Shown: piece after piece, positions 8,656-17,188 of the stretch
Numbering within the stretch: the stretch's first letter is position 1
How the letters are laid out: the number at the start of each line of letters is the position of its first letter
Assembly (NCBI GenBank): GCA_002345675.1
Contig: DDWL01000038.1
Coordinates: forward strand, 62,001 to 126,000
Direction: 5' to 3'
Length of the DNA: 64,000 bases
DNA from: Bacteroidales bacterium UBA2287
Lineage (GTDB): Bacteria; Bacteroidota; Bacteroidia; Bacteroidales; Tenuifilaceae
Made by a program: the position numbers and the translations under genes
The notes under the pieces: model-generated
What the model was told of the DNA's origin: nothing
The model's database searches: none
What the model saw: only the letters and a program-made list of their open reading frames with translations

Positions 8656-9759
8656 ATGAAACAAACACCATTTACAAAATTTCATATTGAATTAGGTGCC
8701 AAAATGGTTCCTTTTACAGGCTTTAACATGCCTGTTGAATACACTGGTATTAATGATGAGCACTTAACTGTTCGCGAAAAACTTGGAGTATTCGACGTTT
8801 CGCACATGGGCGAAGTTTGGGTTAAAGGGCCTAAGGCACTCGATTTTTTACAATACGTTACAAGCAACGATGTTGCTGCGTTGGTCGATGGTAAAGTACA
8901 GTACTCGTGCTATCCAAACGGAAAAGGTGGTATTGTTGACGACCTGCTGGTTTACCGCGTAAACGCCGAAACATACCTTTTAGTTATTAATGCTGCAAAT
9001 GTTGAAAAGGACTGGAACTGGATGGTTTCGCACGCACCCAAGTTTGGGTTAGTTGTTGGAAAAGACCTTTACAATGCATCCGACGAAATTGCACAACTTG
9101 CAATTCAGGGGCCACTCGCTCTTAAAGCAATGCAGAAGCTTACAACCGCATCGGTTGAGGACATGGAATACTATACCTTTAAAAAGATAACCTTTGCAGG
9201 TATTAACGACATTATCTTCTCAACCACTGGATACACTGGTGCTGGGGGATGCGAAATTTACTGCGCAAATAAGGATGCTGAAAAACTTTGGAAAGCAGTT
9301 TTTGAAGCTGGAGCCGAGTTTGGCATTAAGCCAATTGGTTTAGGTGCTCGCGATACGCTTCGCCTCGAAATGGGTTTTTGCCTTTACGGAAACGATATAA
9401 ACGACACAACATCGCCAATTGAAGCTGGTTTGGGATGGATCACCAAGTTTGCCGATCATAAAAACTTTATCGACAAGGACTATATGCTTAAACTAAAAGC
9501 CGAAGGCTTAAAGCAAAAACTTGTTGGTTTCGAAATGGTCGACAGGGGAATTCCCCGTCAACATTACGAAATTAAGGATGCAATGGGAAACGTTATTGGT
9601 GAGGTTACTTCGGGCACCATGTCGCCAATGATGAAAATTGGAATTGGAATGGGTTACGTTAAACCCGAATTCAGCAAGCCCGATTCCGAAATTTTCATCT
9701 CAATTCGCGATAAGAATTTGAAAGCCAAAGTTGTAAAACTTCCAATTTATAAGAAATAG
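8656..9759 (+). CDS. gcvT: Glycine cleavage system T protein (aminomethyltransferase)
   Basis: GcvT transfers the methylene group from the aminomethyl-lipoyl H protein to tetrahydrofolate and releases ammonia. The 367-residue length is standard. The start PFTKFHIELGAKMVPFTGF, the FDVSHMGE stretch near residue 46, the VDDLLVYR segment near residue 95 (conserved Asp) and the GYTGxGG motif near residue 195 are all family signatures. gcvH and gcvP are not in the window, so the system is dispersed. It ends at its own terminator. Confidence 0.96.
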   Translation: MKQTPFTKFHIELGAKMVPFTGFNMPVEYTGINDEHLTVREKLGVFDVSHMGEVWVKGPKALDFLQYVTSNDVAALVDGKVQYSCYPNGKGGIVDDLLVYRVNAETYLLVINAANVEKDWNWMVSHAPKFGLVVGKDLYNASDEIAQLAIQGPLALKAMQKLTTASVEDMEYYTFKKITFAGINDIIFSTTGYTGAGGCEIYCANKDAEKLWKAVFEAGAEFGIKPIGLGARDTLRLEMGFCLYGNDINDTTSPIEAGLGWITKFADHKNFIDKDYMLKLKAEGLKQKLVGFEMVDRGIPRQHYEIKDAMGNVIGEVTSGTMSPMMKIGIGMGYVKPEFSKPDSEIFISIRDKNLKAKVVKLPIYKK

Positions 9760-9776
9760 TTTTATTGCCCTATTAT

Positions 9777-9808
9777 AAAAAGGTATGGGCGCAAGTTCAT
9801 ACCTTTTT
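9777..9808 (+). terminator. Terminator of gcvT
   Basis: AAAAAGGTATG at 9777-9787 pairs with CATACCTTTTT at 9798-9808; a T tract follows. Confidence 0.85.
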
Positions 9809-9861
9809 TATATCCTTTTATTTCTAAAATTTGTTTTCCCCAAAAGCATAATGATAGTTAA

Positions 9862-10584
9862 ATGAGCAAGAGAAAAATCGAAGTTTGTTTCTCAACAACA
9901 CTTTTTCCCTTTTTTAAAAACGACAATGCTCATGTAGTGGTTGTCGACGTGCTTAGGTCAACATCGGCAATTTGTGCAGCATTTGCCAACGGCGCCATTG
10001 AGGTAATACCTGTTCCAACTGTCGAAGAGGCCAAGGCTTATAAAGATAAAGGCTATTTAGTTGCTGCCGAGCGCGATGGGTTAAAACTCGATTTTGCCGA
10101 TTTTGGTAACTCTCCATTTAACTTTACACCAAATTCGGTTGGCGGAAAAGTTTTAGCATACAGTACAACCAACGGCACAAGTGCAATTACAAATGCAAGT
10201 GGATTGTCGGTTTCAATTGGTTCTTTTTTAAACCTAACAGCCATTGCAAAATGGCTAATCGACCAAAACGAAGGCGATTTAACCGTTCTTTGCTCTGGTT
10301 GGAAAGGTAAGTTTTGTATGGAGGATTCGCTGTTTGCTGGCGCTTTATGCGAAATTCTGCTTGCTCATCCCGACTTTTATACAAAATGCGACTCGGTTAA
10401 CGCTTCGCTCGAACTTTGGCATAACGCCAAGCAGAATATGCCGCTATTCTTCGATAAAATTGCCCAGCGTCATCGCCTTAAAAAAATGGGACTCGACGAT
10501 GTAATCGAGTATTGCTTTACTCGCGATAGCACCAATATAGTTCCGTTATATAAGAATGCGAAAATTGCACCTTTCAAATTGTAA
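9862..10584 (+). CDS. 2-phosphosulfolactate phosphatase family protein (ComB-like)
   Basis: The 240-residue protein is recognisable as ComB family: the opening with VVVVDVLRSTSAICAAFANGA, the YSTTNGTSA loop near residue 100, the LCSGWKG segment near residue 147 and the MEDSLFAGALCE stretch. In methanogens ComB dephosphorylates 2-phosphosulfolactate in coenzyme M synthesis. Many Bacteroidota that make no coenzyme M carry a homologue, so the substrate here is probably another phosphorylated acid or a sulfonate intermediate. No comA or comC neighbour is visible. It sits just ahead of serC but with a separate 236-bp leader. Confidence 0.82.
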   Translation: MSKRKIEVCFSTTLFPFFKNDNAHVVVVDVLRSTSAICAAFANGAIEVIPVPTVEEAKAYKDKGYLVAAERDGLKLDFADFGNSPFNFTPNSVGGKVLAYSTTNGTSAITNASGLSVSIGSFLNLTAIAKWLIDQNEGDLTVLCSGWKGKFCMEDSLFAGALCEILLAHPDFYTKCDSVNASLELWHNAKQNMPLFFDKIAQRHRLKKMGLDDVIEYCFTRDSTNIVPLYKNAKIAPFKL

Positions 10585-10820
10585 TTCTACTTCTACTTGT
10601 AAACTAAAAGCTTATTGCTCAATTAAACAATCGACTAGCAATATTTGATTTCACTAAAATATGTCGTAATTTTATTTTCTTTAACATTACGTCTTTGCTA
10701 AGTATCCATTTTTCTTAATATGCTTTATATCATTATTGATTTATTAGGAAAAACGAAAAATTAGTTAGATTTTTGACCATAAATTACCATTTCTAATAAC
10801 AGATTAAAACCTAATTCGCT

Positions 10821-11891
10821 ATGAAGAAACATAATTTCAGTGCAGGTCCTTGCATCCTTCCCGATGTAGCCCTCCAAAATACTGCTAAAGCAGTTATCGA
10901 CCTCGATGGTATGGGCCTTTCGCTAATTACCATTTCGCACCGTTCAAAGGAGTTTGAGGCAATTCTCGACGAAACAGTTGCCCTTTGGAAAGAGTTACTT
11001 AACATTCCCGAAGGCTATAAAGTTCTTTTCCTTGGTGGTGGTGCAAGTTTGCAATTCTGCATGGTTCCCTTTAACCTAATGAGTAAAAAATCGGCTTACT
11101 TAGAAACTGGAGTATGGGCTAACAAAGCATACAAAGAAGCCAAACTTTTTGGCGAGGCTGTTTTGGTTGCTTCATCGGCCGATAAAAATTACACCTATAT
11201 ACCTAAAGGTTACACCATTCCTGCCGATGCAGAGTATTTTCACATTACTACAAATAATACCATTTACGGAACCGAAATTCATGAGGATATGGATTGCCCC
11301 ATTAATTTGGTTGCCGATATGTCGTCCGACATTATGAGTCGCCCAGTTGATATTAGCAAATACGCTCTTATTTACGGTGGTGCTCAAAAAAATGTTGGAC
11401 CTGCTGGTGTTACCTTTGTTATTGTTCGCGAAGATATTCTTGGAAAAATTGAGCGAAAAATTCCTACCATGCTCGATTACCGCACTCATATAAAAGAGGG
11501 CTCAATGTTCAACACTCCTCCATGCTTTGCCATTTATGCAATGCGCGAAACGTTGAAGTGGGTTCGCGATTTGGGCGGTGTTAAAAAAATGTATGAAATC
11601 AATAAGAAGAAAGCTAATCTTCTTTACGATGCAATCGACAACAGCAAAATGTTTGTTGGCACAGCCGAAAAGGAAGCTCGTTCTATTATGAACATTTGCT
11701 TTGTAATGAAAGAGCAGTACAAAGACAAAGAGGATGCCTTTATGGATTTTTCAAAGAAAGCGGGTATGGTTGGCATTAAAGGTCACCGTTCGGTTGGTGG
11801 TTTCCGCGCTTCAACATACAACGCACTTCCAATCGAAAGTGTTCAGGCTCTTGTTGACTGCATGAAAGAATTCGAAAAGCAAAACGCTTAA
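10821..11891 (+). CDS. serC: Phosphoserine aminotransferase
   Basis: SerC transaminates 3-phosphohydroxypyruvate to phosphoserine, the second step of serine synthesis. The 356-residue protein starts with the hallmark NFSAGPC and has the PLP lysine at Lys190 in YGGAQKNVGPAG. The C-terminal GHRSVGGFRASTYNA substrate-binding stretch is intact. serA follows after a terminator, and DUF1015 follows serA, all on the same strand, a grouping that also recurs in other Bacteroidota. Confidence 0.97.
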   Translation: MKKHNFSAGPCILPDVALQNTAKAVIDLDGMGLSLITISHRSKEFEAILDETVALWKELLNIPEGYKVLFLGGGASLQFCMVPFNLMSKKSAYLETGVWANKAYKEAKLFGEAVLVASSADKNYTYIPKGYTIPADAEYFHITTNNTIYGTEIHEDMDCPINLVADMSSDIMSRPVDISKYALIYGGAQKNVGPAGVTFVIVREDILGKIERKIPTMLDYRTHIKEGSMFNTPPCFAIYAMRETLKWVRDLGGVKKMYEINKKKANLLYDAIDNSKMFVGTAEKEARSIMNICFVMKEQYKDKEDAFMDFSKKAGMVGIKGHRSVGGFRASTYNALPIESVQALVDCMKEFEKQNA

Positions 11892-11906
11892 TAATACTCA
11901 AATTAC

Positions 11907-11945
11907 ATGGGTTGAATGGCGCAAACCATTCGACCCATTTCTTTA
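11907..11945 (+). terminator. Terminator of serC
   Basis: ATGGGTTGAATGG (11907-11919) pairs with CCATTCGACCCAT (11926-11938) with one wobble; TTTCTTT follows. Confidence 0.75.
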
Positions 11946-11984
11946 AGTTTAGGTTGAAGATATTTTTAAGTGAAAATATCCAAC

Positions 11985-12002
11985 CCCCGATAGTTATCGG
12001 GG
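11985..12002. repeat. CCCCGATA-GT-TATCGGGG palindrome
   Basis: An 18-bp palindrome with 8-bp arms, identical to the copy at 7663-7680 and likewise followed by CAACATCCAACATC. It lies between serC and serA. Confidence 0.8.
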
Positions 12003-12057
12003 CAACATCCAACATCAAATATCTTATTTGTTACAACCAATTTTAATACTGTAAACT

Positions 12058-12981
12058 ATGGCAAAAGTTCTTGTAGCAACCGATAAGCCCTTCGCAAAGT
12101 CTGCCGTCGATGGTATCCGAAAAATTGTTGAAGGTGCTGGTTTTGAGCTCGCTTTGCTCGAAAAATATACCGATGTAGCCGATCTACTAAAAGCAGTTGC
12201 CGACGTTGATGCAATGATTGTTCGCAGCGACAAAGTAACCGCCGACGTTGTTAATGCTGGTAAAAATCTTAAAATTGTTGTTCGCGCTGGTGCAGGTTAC
12301 GATAACCTCGACCTTGCCGCATGCACAGCAAAGGGAGTTGTAGCCATGAACACTCCAGGTCAAAATTCGAATGCTGTTGCCGAACTGGCTATTGGCATGA
12401 TGATTTTTATGGCTCGCAATCAGTTTAACCCAGGAACTGGTAGCGAAATTAAAGGTAAACGTCTTGGAATTCATGCCTATGGAAACGTAGGTAAACTTGT
12501 TGCATCGCATGCAAAAGGTTTTGGAATGAAGATTTATGCCTTCGACCCATTTGTTAAGAAGGAAGATATGGAGAAGGACGGTGTTACCGTAGTTAATTCT
12601 GTAGAGGAACTCTATGCCGTTAGCGATTACCTTTCGCTTCATATTCCTGCAAACGACAAAACTAAAAAGTCGATTGGCTACGAATTGCTCACAAAAATGC
12701 CTAAAGGTGCATGCGTAATTAATACAGCCCGTAAAGAGGTAATCGACGAGGATGGGCTTATTAAAGCTTTTGAGGAGCGCACCGACCTTAAATATGCAAC
12801 CGATATTATGGCCGATGGTCATACGGCTATGGTCGAGAAGTTTGCAACACGCATTTTTGCAACTCCTAAAAAAATGGGTGCCGAAACTTCCGAAGCCAAC
12901 ATTAATGCAGGCCTAGCATCGGCTAATCAAATCGTCAATTTTTTAAAGAATGGCGATAGAACTTTTCAGGTTAACAAGTAA
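12058..12981 (+). CDS. serA: D-3-phosphoglycerate dehydrogenase, short form
   Basis: SerA oxidises 3-phosphoglycerate to 3-phosphohydroxypyruvate, the first step of serine synthesis. The 307-residue protein is the short form lacking an ACT domain, so serine feedback through ACT is absent. The substrate-binding region VVRAGAGYDN (about residue 78) and the catalytic Arg in NTARKE (about residue 223) are present. The nucleotide-binding motif is atypical: GIHAYGNVG rather than GxGxxG. Where most D-2-hydroxyacid dehydrogenases have the catalytic His in TPHxG, this protein has Thr269-Pro-Lys271-Lys-Met-Gly. From memory this variant is shared by Bacteroidota homologues. Genomic context between serC and DUF1015 supports the assignment. 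Confidence 0.92.
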   Translation: MAKVLVATDKPFAKSAVDGIRKIVEGAGFELALLEKYTDVADLLKAVADVDAMIVRSDKVTADVVNAGKNLKIVVRAGAGYDNLDLAACTAKGVVAMNTPGQNSNAVAELAIGMMIFMARNQFNPGTGSEIKGKRLGIHAYGNVGKLVASHAKGFGMKIYAFDPFVKKEDMEKDGVTVVNSVEELYAVSDYLSLHIPANDKTKKSIGYELLTKMPKGACVINTARKEVIDEDGLIKAFEERTDLKYATDIMADGHTAMVEKFATRIFATPKKMGAETSEANINAGLASANQIVNFLKNGDRTFQVNK

Positions 12982-13006
12982 TTTTCAACATACTGTTTAA
13001 TATATT

Positions 13007-13051
13007 TGCGTCGTTGCGTTTCGAGTTTTAAGCGTAACGACGCATCTTTTT
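13007..13051 (+). terminator. Terminator between serA and DUF1015
   Basis: TGCGTCGTT (13007-13015) pairs with AACGACGCA (13036-13044), followed by TCTTTTT. Partial readthrough into the DUF1015 gene 20 bp later is possible. Confidence 0.7.
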
Positions 13052-13071
13052 AAATTTTAAAACATTATAAT

Positions 13072-14313
13072 ATGATAAGAATAAAACCATTTAAGGGCGT
13101 GCGCCCTCCAAAGGAAATGGCCAAAGATGTAGCCTCGCGCCCTTACGACGTGCTTAATTCCGTTGAGGCAAAAGCCGAAGCTGGCGAAAAATCGCTTCTT
13201 CACATTATTAAACCCGAAATCGATTTCGATCCAATTATCGACGAGCACTCAAACGAAGCATACAATAAGGCTGTTGAGAACTTTAAGAAATGGCAGGCTA
13301 AAGGATGGTTGGTGCAGGACGAAAAGGAAATGTACTATGTTTACGCTCAAACCATGAATGGCCGTACTCAGTATGGTTTAGCGGTTTGCTGCCATTTTGA
13401 AGATTACATGGAAGGCCGCATTAAAAAACACGAACTTACTCGCCCCGACAAGGAAGAGGATCGTATGATTCATGTTCGTAATCAAAATGCCAACATAGAA
13501 CCAGTTTTCTTTGGCTATCCAGCCATTAAAGAAATTGACGAAATTGTTGCTAACGTAGTTAAAAATAGCAAACCCGAGTACGATTTTGTTGCCGACGAAG
13601 GCTTTGGTCATCACTTTTGGCCAATTTCTGACGATGCAACAATTAAACGGATTACCGAAATTTTTGCAAAGCAACCTGCCCTTTACGTTGCCGACGGTCA
13701 CCACCGAACTGCCGCTGCAGCAAGGGTAGGAATGGAGAAAAAAGCAAAGAATCCTAATCACACTGGAAACGAGGAGTACAACTACTTTCTTGCAGTAATT
13801 TTCCCAGACAATCAGCTAAGTATTATCGACTACAATAGGGTTGTAAAGGATTTAAACGGATTAACTCCTGCTCAGCTTATCGATGCAGTTAAAAAGGATT
13901 TCGATGTTGTTGAAATGGGCAAAGATATTTATACCCCCAGCAAATTGCACAACTTTAGCATGTACCTCGAAGGAAAATGGTATTCACTTTCGGCAAAACC
14001 TGGTACTTATAACGACAACGACCCCATTGGCGTGCTCGATGTAACAGTACTTTCGAATTTGGTACTCGATAAAATTCTCGACATAAAAGACCTAAGAACT
14101 TCGAAACGCATCGATTTTGTTGGTGGAATTCGCGGTCTTGGCGAACTAAAAAAACGTGTCGATAGTGGCGAAATGGCAGTAGCGTTTGCCCTATACCCTG
14201 TATCCATGAAGCAACTCATTAATATTGCCGATACAGGTAACATTATGCCTCCAAAAACCACTTGGTTCGAACCAAAGCTTCGAAGCGGATTGGTAATTCA
14301 CAAGCTCGATTAA
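13072..14313 (+). CDS. DUF1015 family protein linked to serine biosynthesis
   Basis: The 413-residue protein belongs to DUF1015: N-terminus with FKGVRPPKEMAKDVASRPYDV and the central signature YVADGHHRTAAAAR, with Asp208-Gly-His-His-Arg212. This short motif resembles the nucleotide-handling motif of ParB/sulfiredoxin-fold proteins, a fold that includes the archaeal serine kinase SerK. With serC and serA immediately upstream, a role in the phosphoserine/serine step is plausible, for example replacing a classical SerB phosphatase, none of which is in the window. That function is inference from context and motif, not shown. Confidence 0.85.
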   Translation: MIRIKPFKGVRPPKEMAKDVASRPYDVLNSVEAKAEAGEKSLLHIIKPEIDFDPIIDEHSNEAYNKAVENFKKWQAKGWLVQDEKEMYYVYAQTMNGRTQYGLAVCCHFEDYMEGRIKKHELTRPDKEEDRMIHVRNQNANIEPVFFGYPAIKEIDEIVANVVKNSKPEYDFVADEGFGHHFWPISDDATIKRITEIFAKQPALYVADGHHRTAAAARVGMEKKAKNPNHTGNEEYNYFLAVIFPDNQLSIIDYNRVVKDLNGLTPAQLIDAVKKDFDVVEMGKDIYTPSKLHNFSMYLEGKWYSLSAKPGTYNDNDPIGVLDVTVLSNLVLDKILDIKDLRTSKRIDFVGGIRGLGELKKRVDSGEMAVAFALYPVSMKQLINIADTGNIMPPKTTWFEPKLRSGLVIHKLD

Positions 14314-14323
14314 CCAAATTATT

Positions 14324-14346
14324 AAAGCCCCGAAAGGGGCTTTTTT
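14324..14346 (+). terminator. Terminator of the DUF1015 gene
   Basis: AAAGCCCC (14324-14331), GAAA tetraloop, GGGGCTTT (14336-14343) and a T tract. Confidence 0.9.
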
Positions 14347-14352
14347 CGTAAG

Positions 14353-14425
14353 CTCGTCCGACCGCTCTTAGCGGTCTGACGAGTAAGTAAAGATCCGCTC
14401 AAAGCGGTTGAACGAGTTAGTTAAG
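14353..14425. repeat. Two related CTCGTC/CCGCT stem-loop repeats
   Basis: The first unit (14353-14383) has arms CTCGTC/GACGAG and GACCGCT/AGCGGTC. The second (about 14390-14425) is a decayed copy with inner arms CCGCT/AGCGG and an outer AACGAGTTAG. They lie between a terminator and the next promoter. Confidence 0.65.
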
Positions 14426-14475
14426 ATTTAAACCGTAATATTTCAATTGAACCTTAGTGGCATAAAAGAAAAAAC

Positions 14476-14483
14476 TACCTTTG
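14476..14483 (+). promoter_or_regulatory. -7 box of the cation efflux gene
   Basis: TACCTTTG matches TAnnTTTG and lies 24 bp before the ATG at 14507. No good -33 element. Confidence 0.5.
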
Positions 14484-14506
14484 TATTATAATCAATTTGT
14501 TGTTCG

Positions 14507-15406
14507 ATGCAAACCAACAATACAATCGATTCTAGGTTCGAAAATCAAAAGTTAGCCCAAACCGAGGGTTGGGTTTCAATTGTTTTCAACATACTGCTAT
14601 TTGCCCTAAAGTACTGGGCTGGCGTTGTAACCGGTTCGGTAGCCATTATTGCCGATGCATGGCATACCCTTTCCGACTCGCTTAGTTCGGTTTTTGTTAT
14701 AGTAGGAGCAAAGGTTTCATCGAGGCCAGCCGACAAAGATCACCCATTTGGACATGGTAGAGCCGAACTAATTAGCTCAATTCTTATTGGGTCGTTACTT
14801 GGTGTTATTGCCTATTCGTTTGTTATTGAAGGTATTGCAGCCCTTAGGGAGCATAAACAGGCAAATTTTGGCCTTTTGGCCATTGTGGTTACTGTTGTTT
14901 CTATTATTGCTAAAGAGGGATTAGCACAATATGCCTTTTGGATTGCCCGTCGAACCAATATGCAGTCGGTAAAGGCTGATGCTTGGCATCACCGAAGCGA
15001 TGCAATTTCGTCGGTTGTTGTTTTAGCGGGTATTTTGCTTAGTCGTTACTTTTGGTGGATGGACGGTGTATTGGGAATAGTGGTTGCAATCCTCATTTTT
15101 CATGCAGCATATACCATTATTCGTTCGTCGGGGAGTTCGCTTATGGGCGAAAAACCTGACCAGGATTTCATAAAGGAGGTAAAGCAAATTTGTAACGAAT
15201 CTGCTGGTTTTAATGTGGTACCACACCACTTTCATCTACATAACTATATTTACCATAAGGAGTTAACTTTTCATATTTTTTTACAAGGAAATATGACTAT
15301 AAATGAAGGACACGAAGTGGCGAACCGTATTGAATGCGCTATTTTAAATAAACTTGGGGTTGAATCGACCATACATATTGAACCCAAAAAAGAAGTAAAT
15401 TCATAA
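14507..15406 (+). CDS. Cation diffusion facilitator (divalent metal/H+ antiporter)
   Basis: CDF proteins export Zn2+, Fe2+ or related ions from the cytoplasm in exchange for protons. This 299-residue protein has about six membrane helices and both metal-site motifs: AWHTLSDSLSS in helix 2 (near residue 46, followed by HPFGHGRAE) and AWHHRSDAISS in helix 5 (near residue 160). A short cytoplasmic C-terminal domain rich in His (HHFHLHNY) follows from about residue 205 and could sense metal. The HxxxD pattern in both helices favours zinc, but selectivity cannot be read safely. yggS starts 3 bp after the stop, so the two are co-transcribed. Confidence 0.92.
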   Translation: MQTNNTIDSRFENQKLAQTEGWVSIVFNILLFALKYWAGVVTGSVAIIADAWHTLSDSLSSVFVIVGAKVSSRPADKDHPFGHGRAELISSILIGSLLGVIAYSFVIEGIAALREHKQANFGLLAIVVTVVSIIAKEGLAQYAFWIARRTNMQSVKADAWHHRSDAISSVVVLAGILLSRYFWWMDGVLGIVVAILIFHAAYTIIRSSGSSLMGEKPDQDFIKEVKQICNESAGFNVVPHHFHLHNYIYHKELTFHIFLQGNMTINEGHEVANRIECAILNKLGVESTIHIEPKKEVNS

Positions 15407-15409
15407 GAA

Positions 15410-16087
15410 GTGGACTTAAAAACTATCATATCAAATTTTAAGGCTGAATTACCTCAGGGTGTTACTCTGGTTGCTGTATCGAAAACCCATCCCTTCGAAG
15501 CGGTAATGGATGCCTATAGTGCAGGACAACGAATATTTGGCGAGAATAGGGTTCAGGAACTTTTGCCAAAGGCCGAAGCACTTCCGAAGGATATTGAATG
15601 GCACTTAATTGGTCATTTACAAACAAATAAGGTTAAGTATATTGTTCCGTTTGTTGCGTTAATCCATTCAATCGATAGTTTTAAACTGCTAAAGGAAGTT
15701 AACAAAGAAGCAACCAAGTGCAATAGGGTAGTGGACTGCCTTTTACAGGTTTACATTGCAAGCGAAGAAACTAAATTTGGGCTTAACGAGGAGGAACTTT
15801 TCGAATTGCTTTCGAATACCGAAATTATTTCCTTTAAAAATTGTCGAATTGTTGGCCTAATGGGTATGGCAACCTTTACCGAAAATAGAAATCAAATTCG
15901 AAGCGAATTTCAGCATCTAAAGGAACTTTTCGAAAAAGTTAAAGTGAAATACCCCTTTTTAAATCCTCATTTTAAAGAACTTTCAATGGGCATGTCGAGC
16001 GATTTCGATATTGCCATTGAGGAGGGCAGCACTTTAATTCGTGTGGGAAGCGCAATTTTTGGCGACAGGGAATACCAACGTACCTAA
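15410..16087 (+). CDS. YggS family PLP-homeostasis protein
   Basis: YggS/PROSC proteins bind pyridoxal phosphate and keep its pool balanced; they have no known catalysis. The 225-residue protein has PLP lysine Lys25 in LVAVSKTHP, the IFGENRVQEL and WHLIGHLQTNKVKY stretches, and the C-terminal MGMSSDFDIAIEEGSTLIRVGSAIFG phosphate-binding end. The start is a GTG at 15410, three bases after the upstream stop, which implies translational coupling. No ATG fits the conserved N-terminus. Confidence 0.94.
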   Translation: MDLKTIISNFKAELPQGVTLVAVSKTHPFEAVMDAYSAGQRIFGENRVQELLPKAEALPKDIEWHLIGHLQTNKVKYIVPFVALIHSIDSFKLLKEVNKEATKCNRVVDCLLQVYIASEETKFGLNEEELFELLSNTEIISFKNCRIVGLMGMATFTENRNQIRSEFQHLKELFEKVKVKYPFLNPHFKELSMGMSSDFDIAIEEGSTLIRVGSAIFGDREYQRT

Positions 16088-16150
16088 AAAAAAGCTATTT
16101 TAGGCTCGCTTAAGCAAACTAAAAAACTCAGAATTCAAAATATAAAATCC

Positions 16151-17128
16151 ATGAAGAAGCTTGAAACCACGTATATGGGGTTAAACCTTAAAAATCCCGT
16201 TATTGTTAGTAGTTCGGGTTTAACATCCAATGTCGATTCCATAAAAAAGCTTGAAGACAATTTGGCTTCAGCAGTAGTGTTAAAGTCGCTATTTGAGGAG
16301 CAAATACTTCACGAAGCAGGGGCCTTATCGGTTCAAAGCGATTATCCCGAAGCCGACGATTACCTTCGAGCATATGTTACAAGCAATAATGTTGAAAATT
16401 ATCTCGAACTTATTGCTAAGGCTAAAGCCTCGGTTTCAATTCCAGTAATTGCAAGTATTAACTGCGTTTCGGCATCAAATTGGGTCGATTTTGCTGCTAA
16501 AATTCAACAGGCTGGCGCCAGCGCCCTCGAGGTTAACGTTTTTGTTTTGCCAACCGATTCAAAGAAAACGGCTGAGGATTACGAGCAGGTTTACTATACA
16601 TTAGCCGAAAAACTTAAAAATGTAATAACCATACCCGTTGCCTTTAAACTTGGCGATCATTTTACAAACCCTGTAAGGGTTGTAGAGCAGCTTTGGTTTC
16701 GTAATGTAAAGGGAGTTGTACTTTTTAACCGCTTTTTTGCTCCCGATATCGACATAAATAAAATGAAAGTTGTTTCGGCCGAGGTGTTTAGTAATCCAGC
16801 CGACTTGCGCGACACTCTTCGTTGGGTAGCCCTCACAAGTAATAAAGTACAAAACATCGATATCTCAGCATCTACTGGAGTTCATAACAGTGAAGCTGCC
16901 ATAAAATTGCTTTTGGCAGGCGCTAAAACAGTTCAAACTTGCTCAGCATTGTACCGAAATGGGCACGCTCACTTAAAAGTTATTGTTGAGGGAATTGAAC
17001 AATGGATGAGCCAAAAGGGTTACAAATCGGTTGATGAGTTTAGAGGAATTATGGGTTACGGAAAAGTTGGCGATCCTGCAGTATACGAACGCAGTCAATT
17101 TATGAAGTACTACTCAAGCCACGAATAG
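16151..17128 (+). CDS. Dihydroorotate dehydrogenase-like FMN protein
   Basis: The 325-residue protein has the TIM-barrel layout of class 1 dihydroorotate dehydrogenases: YMGLNLKNPVIVSSSGL at the N-terminus, the IPVIASINC strand (about residue 97), FKLGDHFTNP, and the FMN-phosphate loop near GVHNSEAAIKLLLAGAKTVQTCSALYRNG (about 240-270). Compared with PyrD proper the substrate-loop region is diverged, and annotators usually call this subgroup dihydroorotate dehydrogenase-like. It may not be the pyrimidine enzyme, since no pyr genes are adjacent. It ends at a terminator shared with the convergent gene. Confidence 0.82.
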   Translation: MKKLETTYMGLNLKNPVIVSSSGLTSNVDSIKKLEDNLASAVVLKSLFEEQILHEAGALSVQSDYPEADDYLRAYVTSNNVENYLELIAKAKASVSIPVIASINCVSASNWVDFAAKIQQAGASALEVNVFVLPTDSKKTAEDYEQVYYTLAEKLKNVITIPVAFKLGDHFTNPVRVVEQLWFRNVKGVVLFNRFFAPDIDINKMKVVSAEVFSNPADLRDTLRWVALTSNKVQNIDISASTGVHNSEAAIKLLLAGAKTVQTCSALYRNGHAHLKVIVEGIEQWMSQKGYKSVDEFRGIMGYGKVGDPAVYERSQFMKYYSSHE

Positions 17129-17151
17129 TAAAAAAGAATAGAATTGAACCC

Positions 17152-17188
17152 AAAAAAAGAACGGCTTCGTTATGAGGCCGTTCTTTTT
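17152..17188. terminator. Bidirectional terminator overlapping the end of a convergent gene
   Basis: GAACGGC (17159-17165) pairs with GCCGTTC (17177-17183), flanked by seven As and five Ts. The right arm is also coding for the last residues of the minus-strand gene ending at 17170. Confidence 0.85.

Noticed and set aside
12187..12822. 211-codon minus-strand frame inside serA
   Set aside because: It is antisense to a clear serA gene, has many Asn/Cys/His residues typical of shadow frames, and no family motif.
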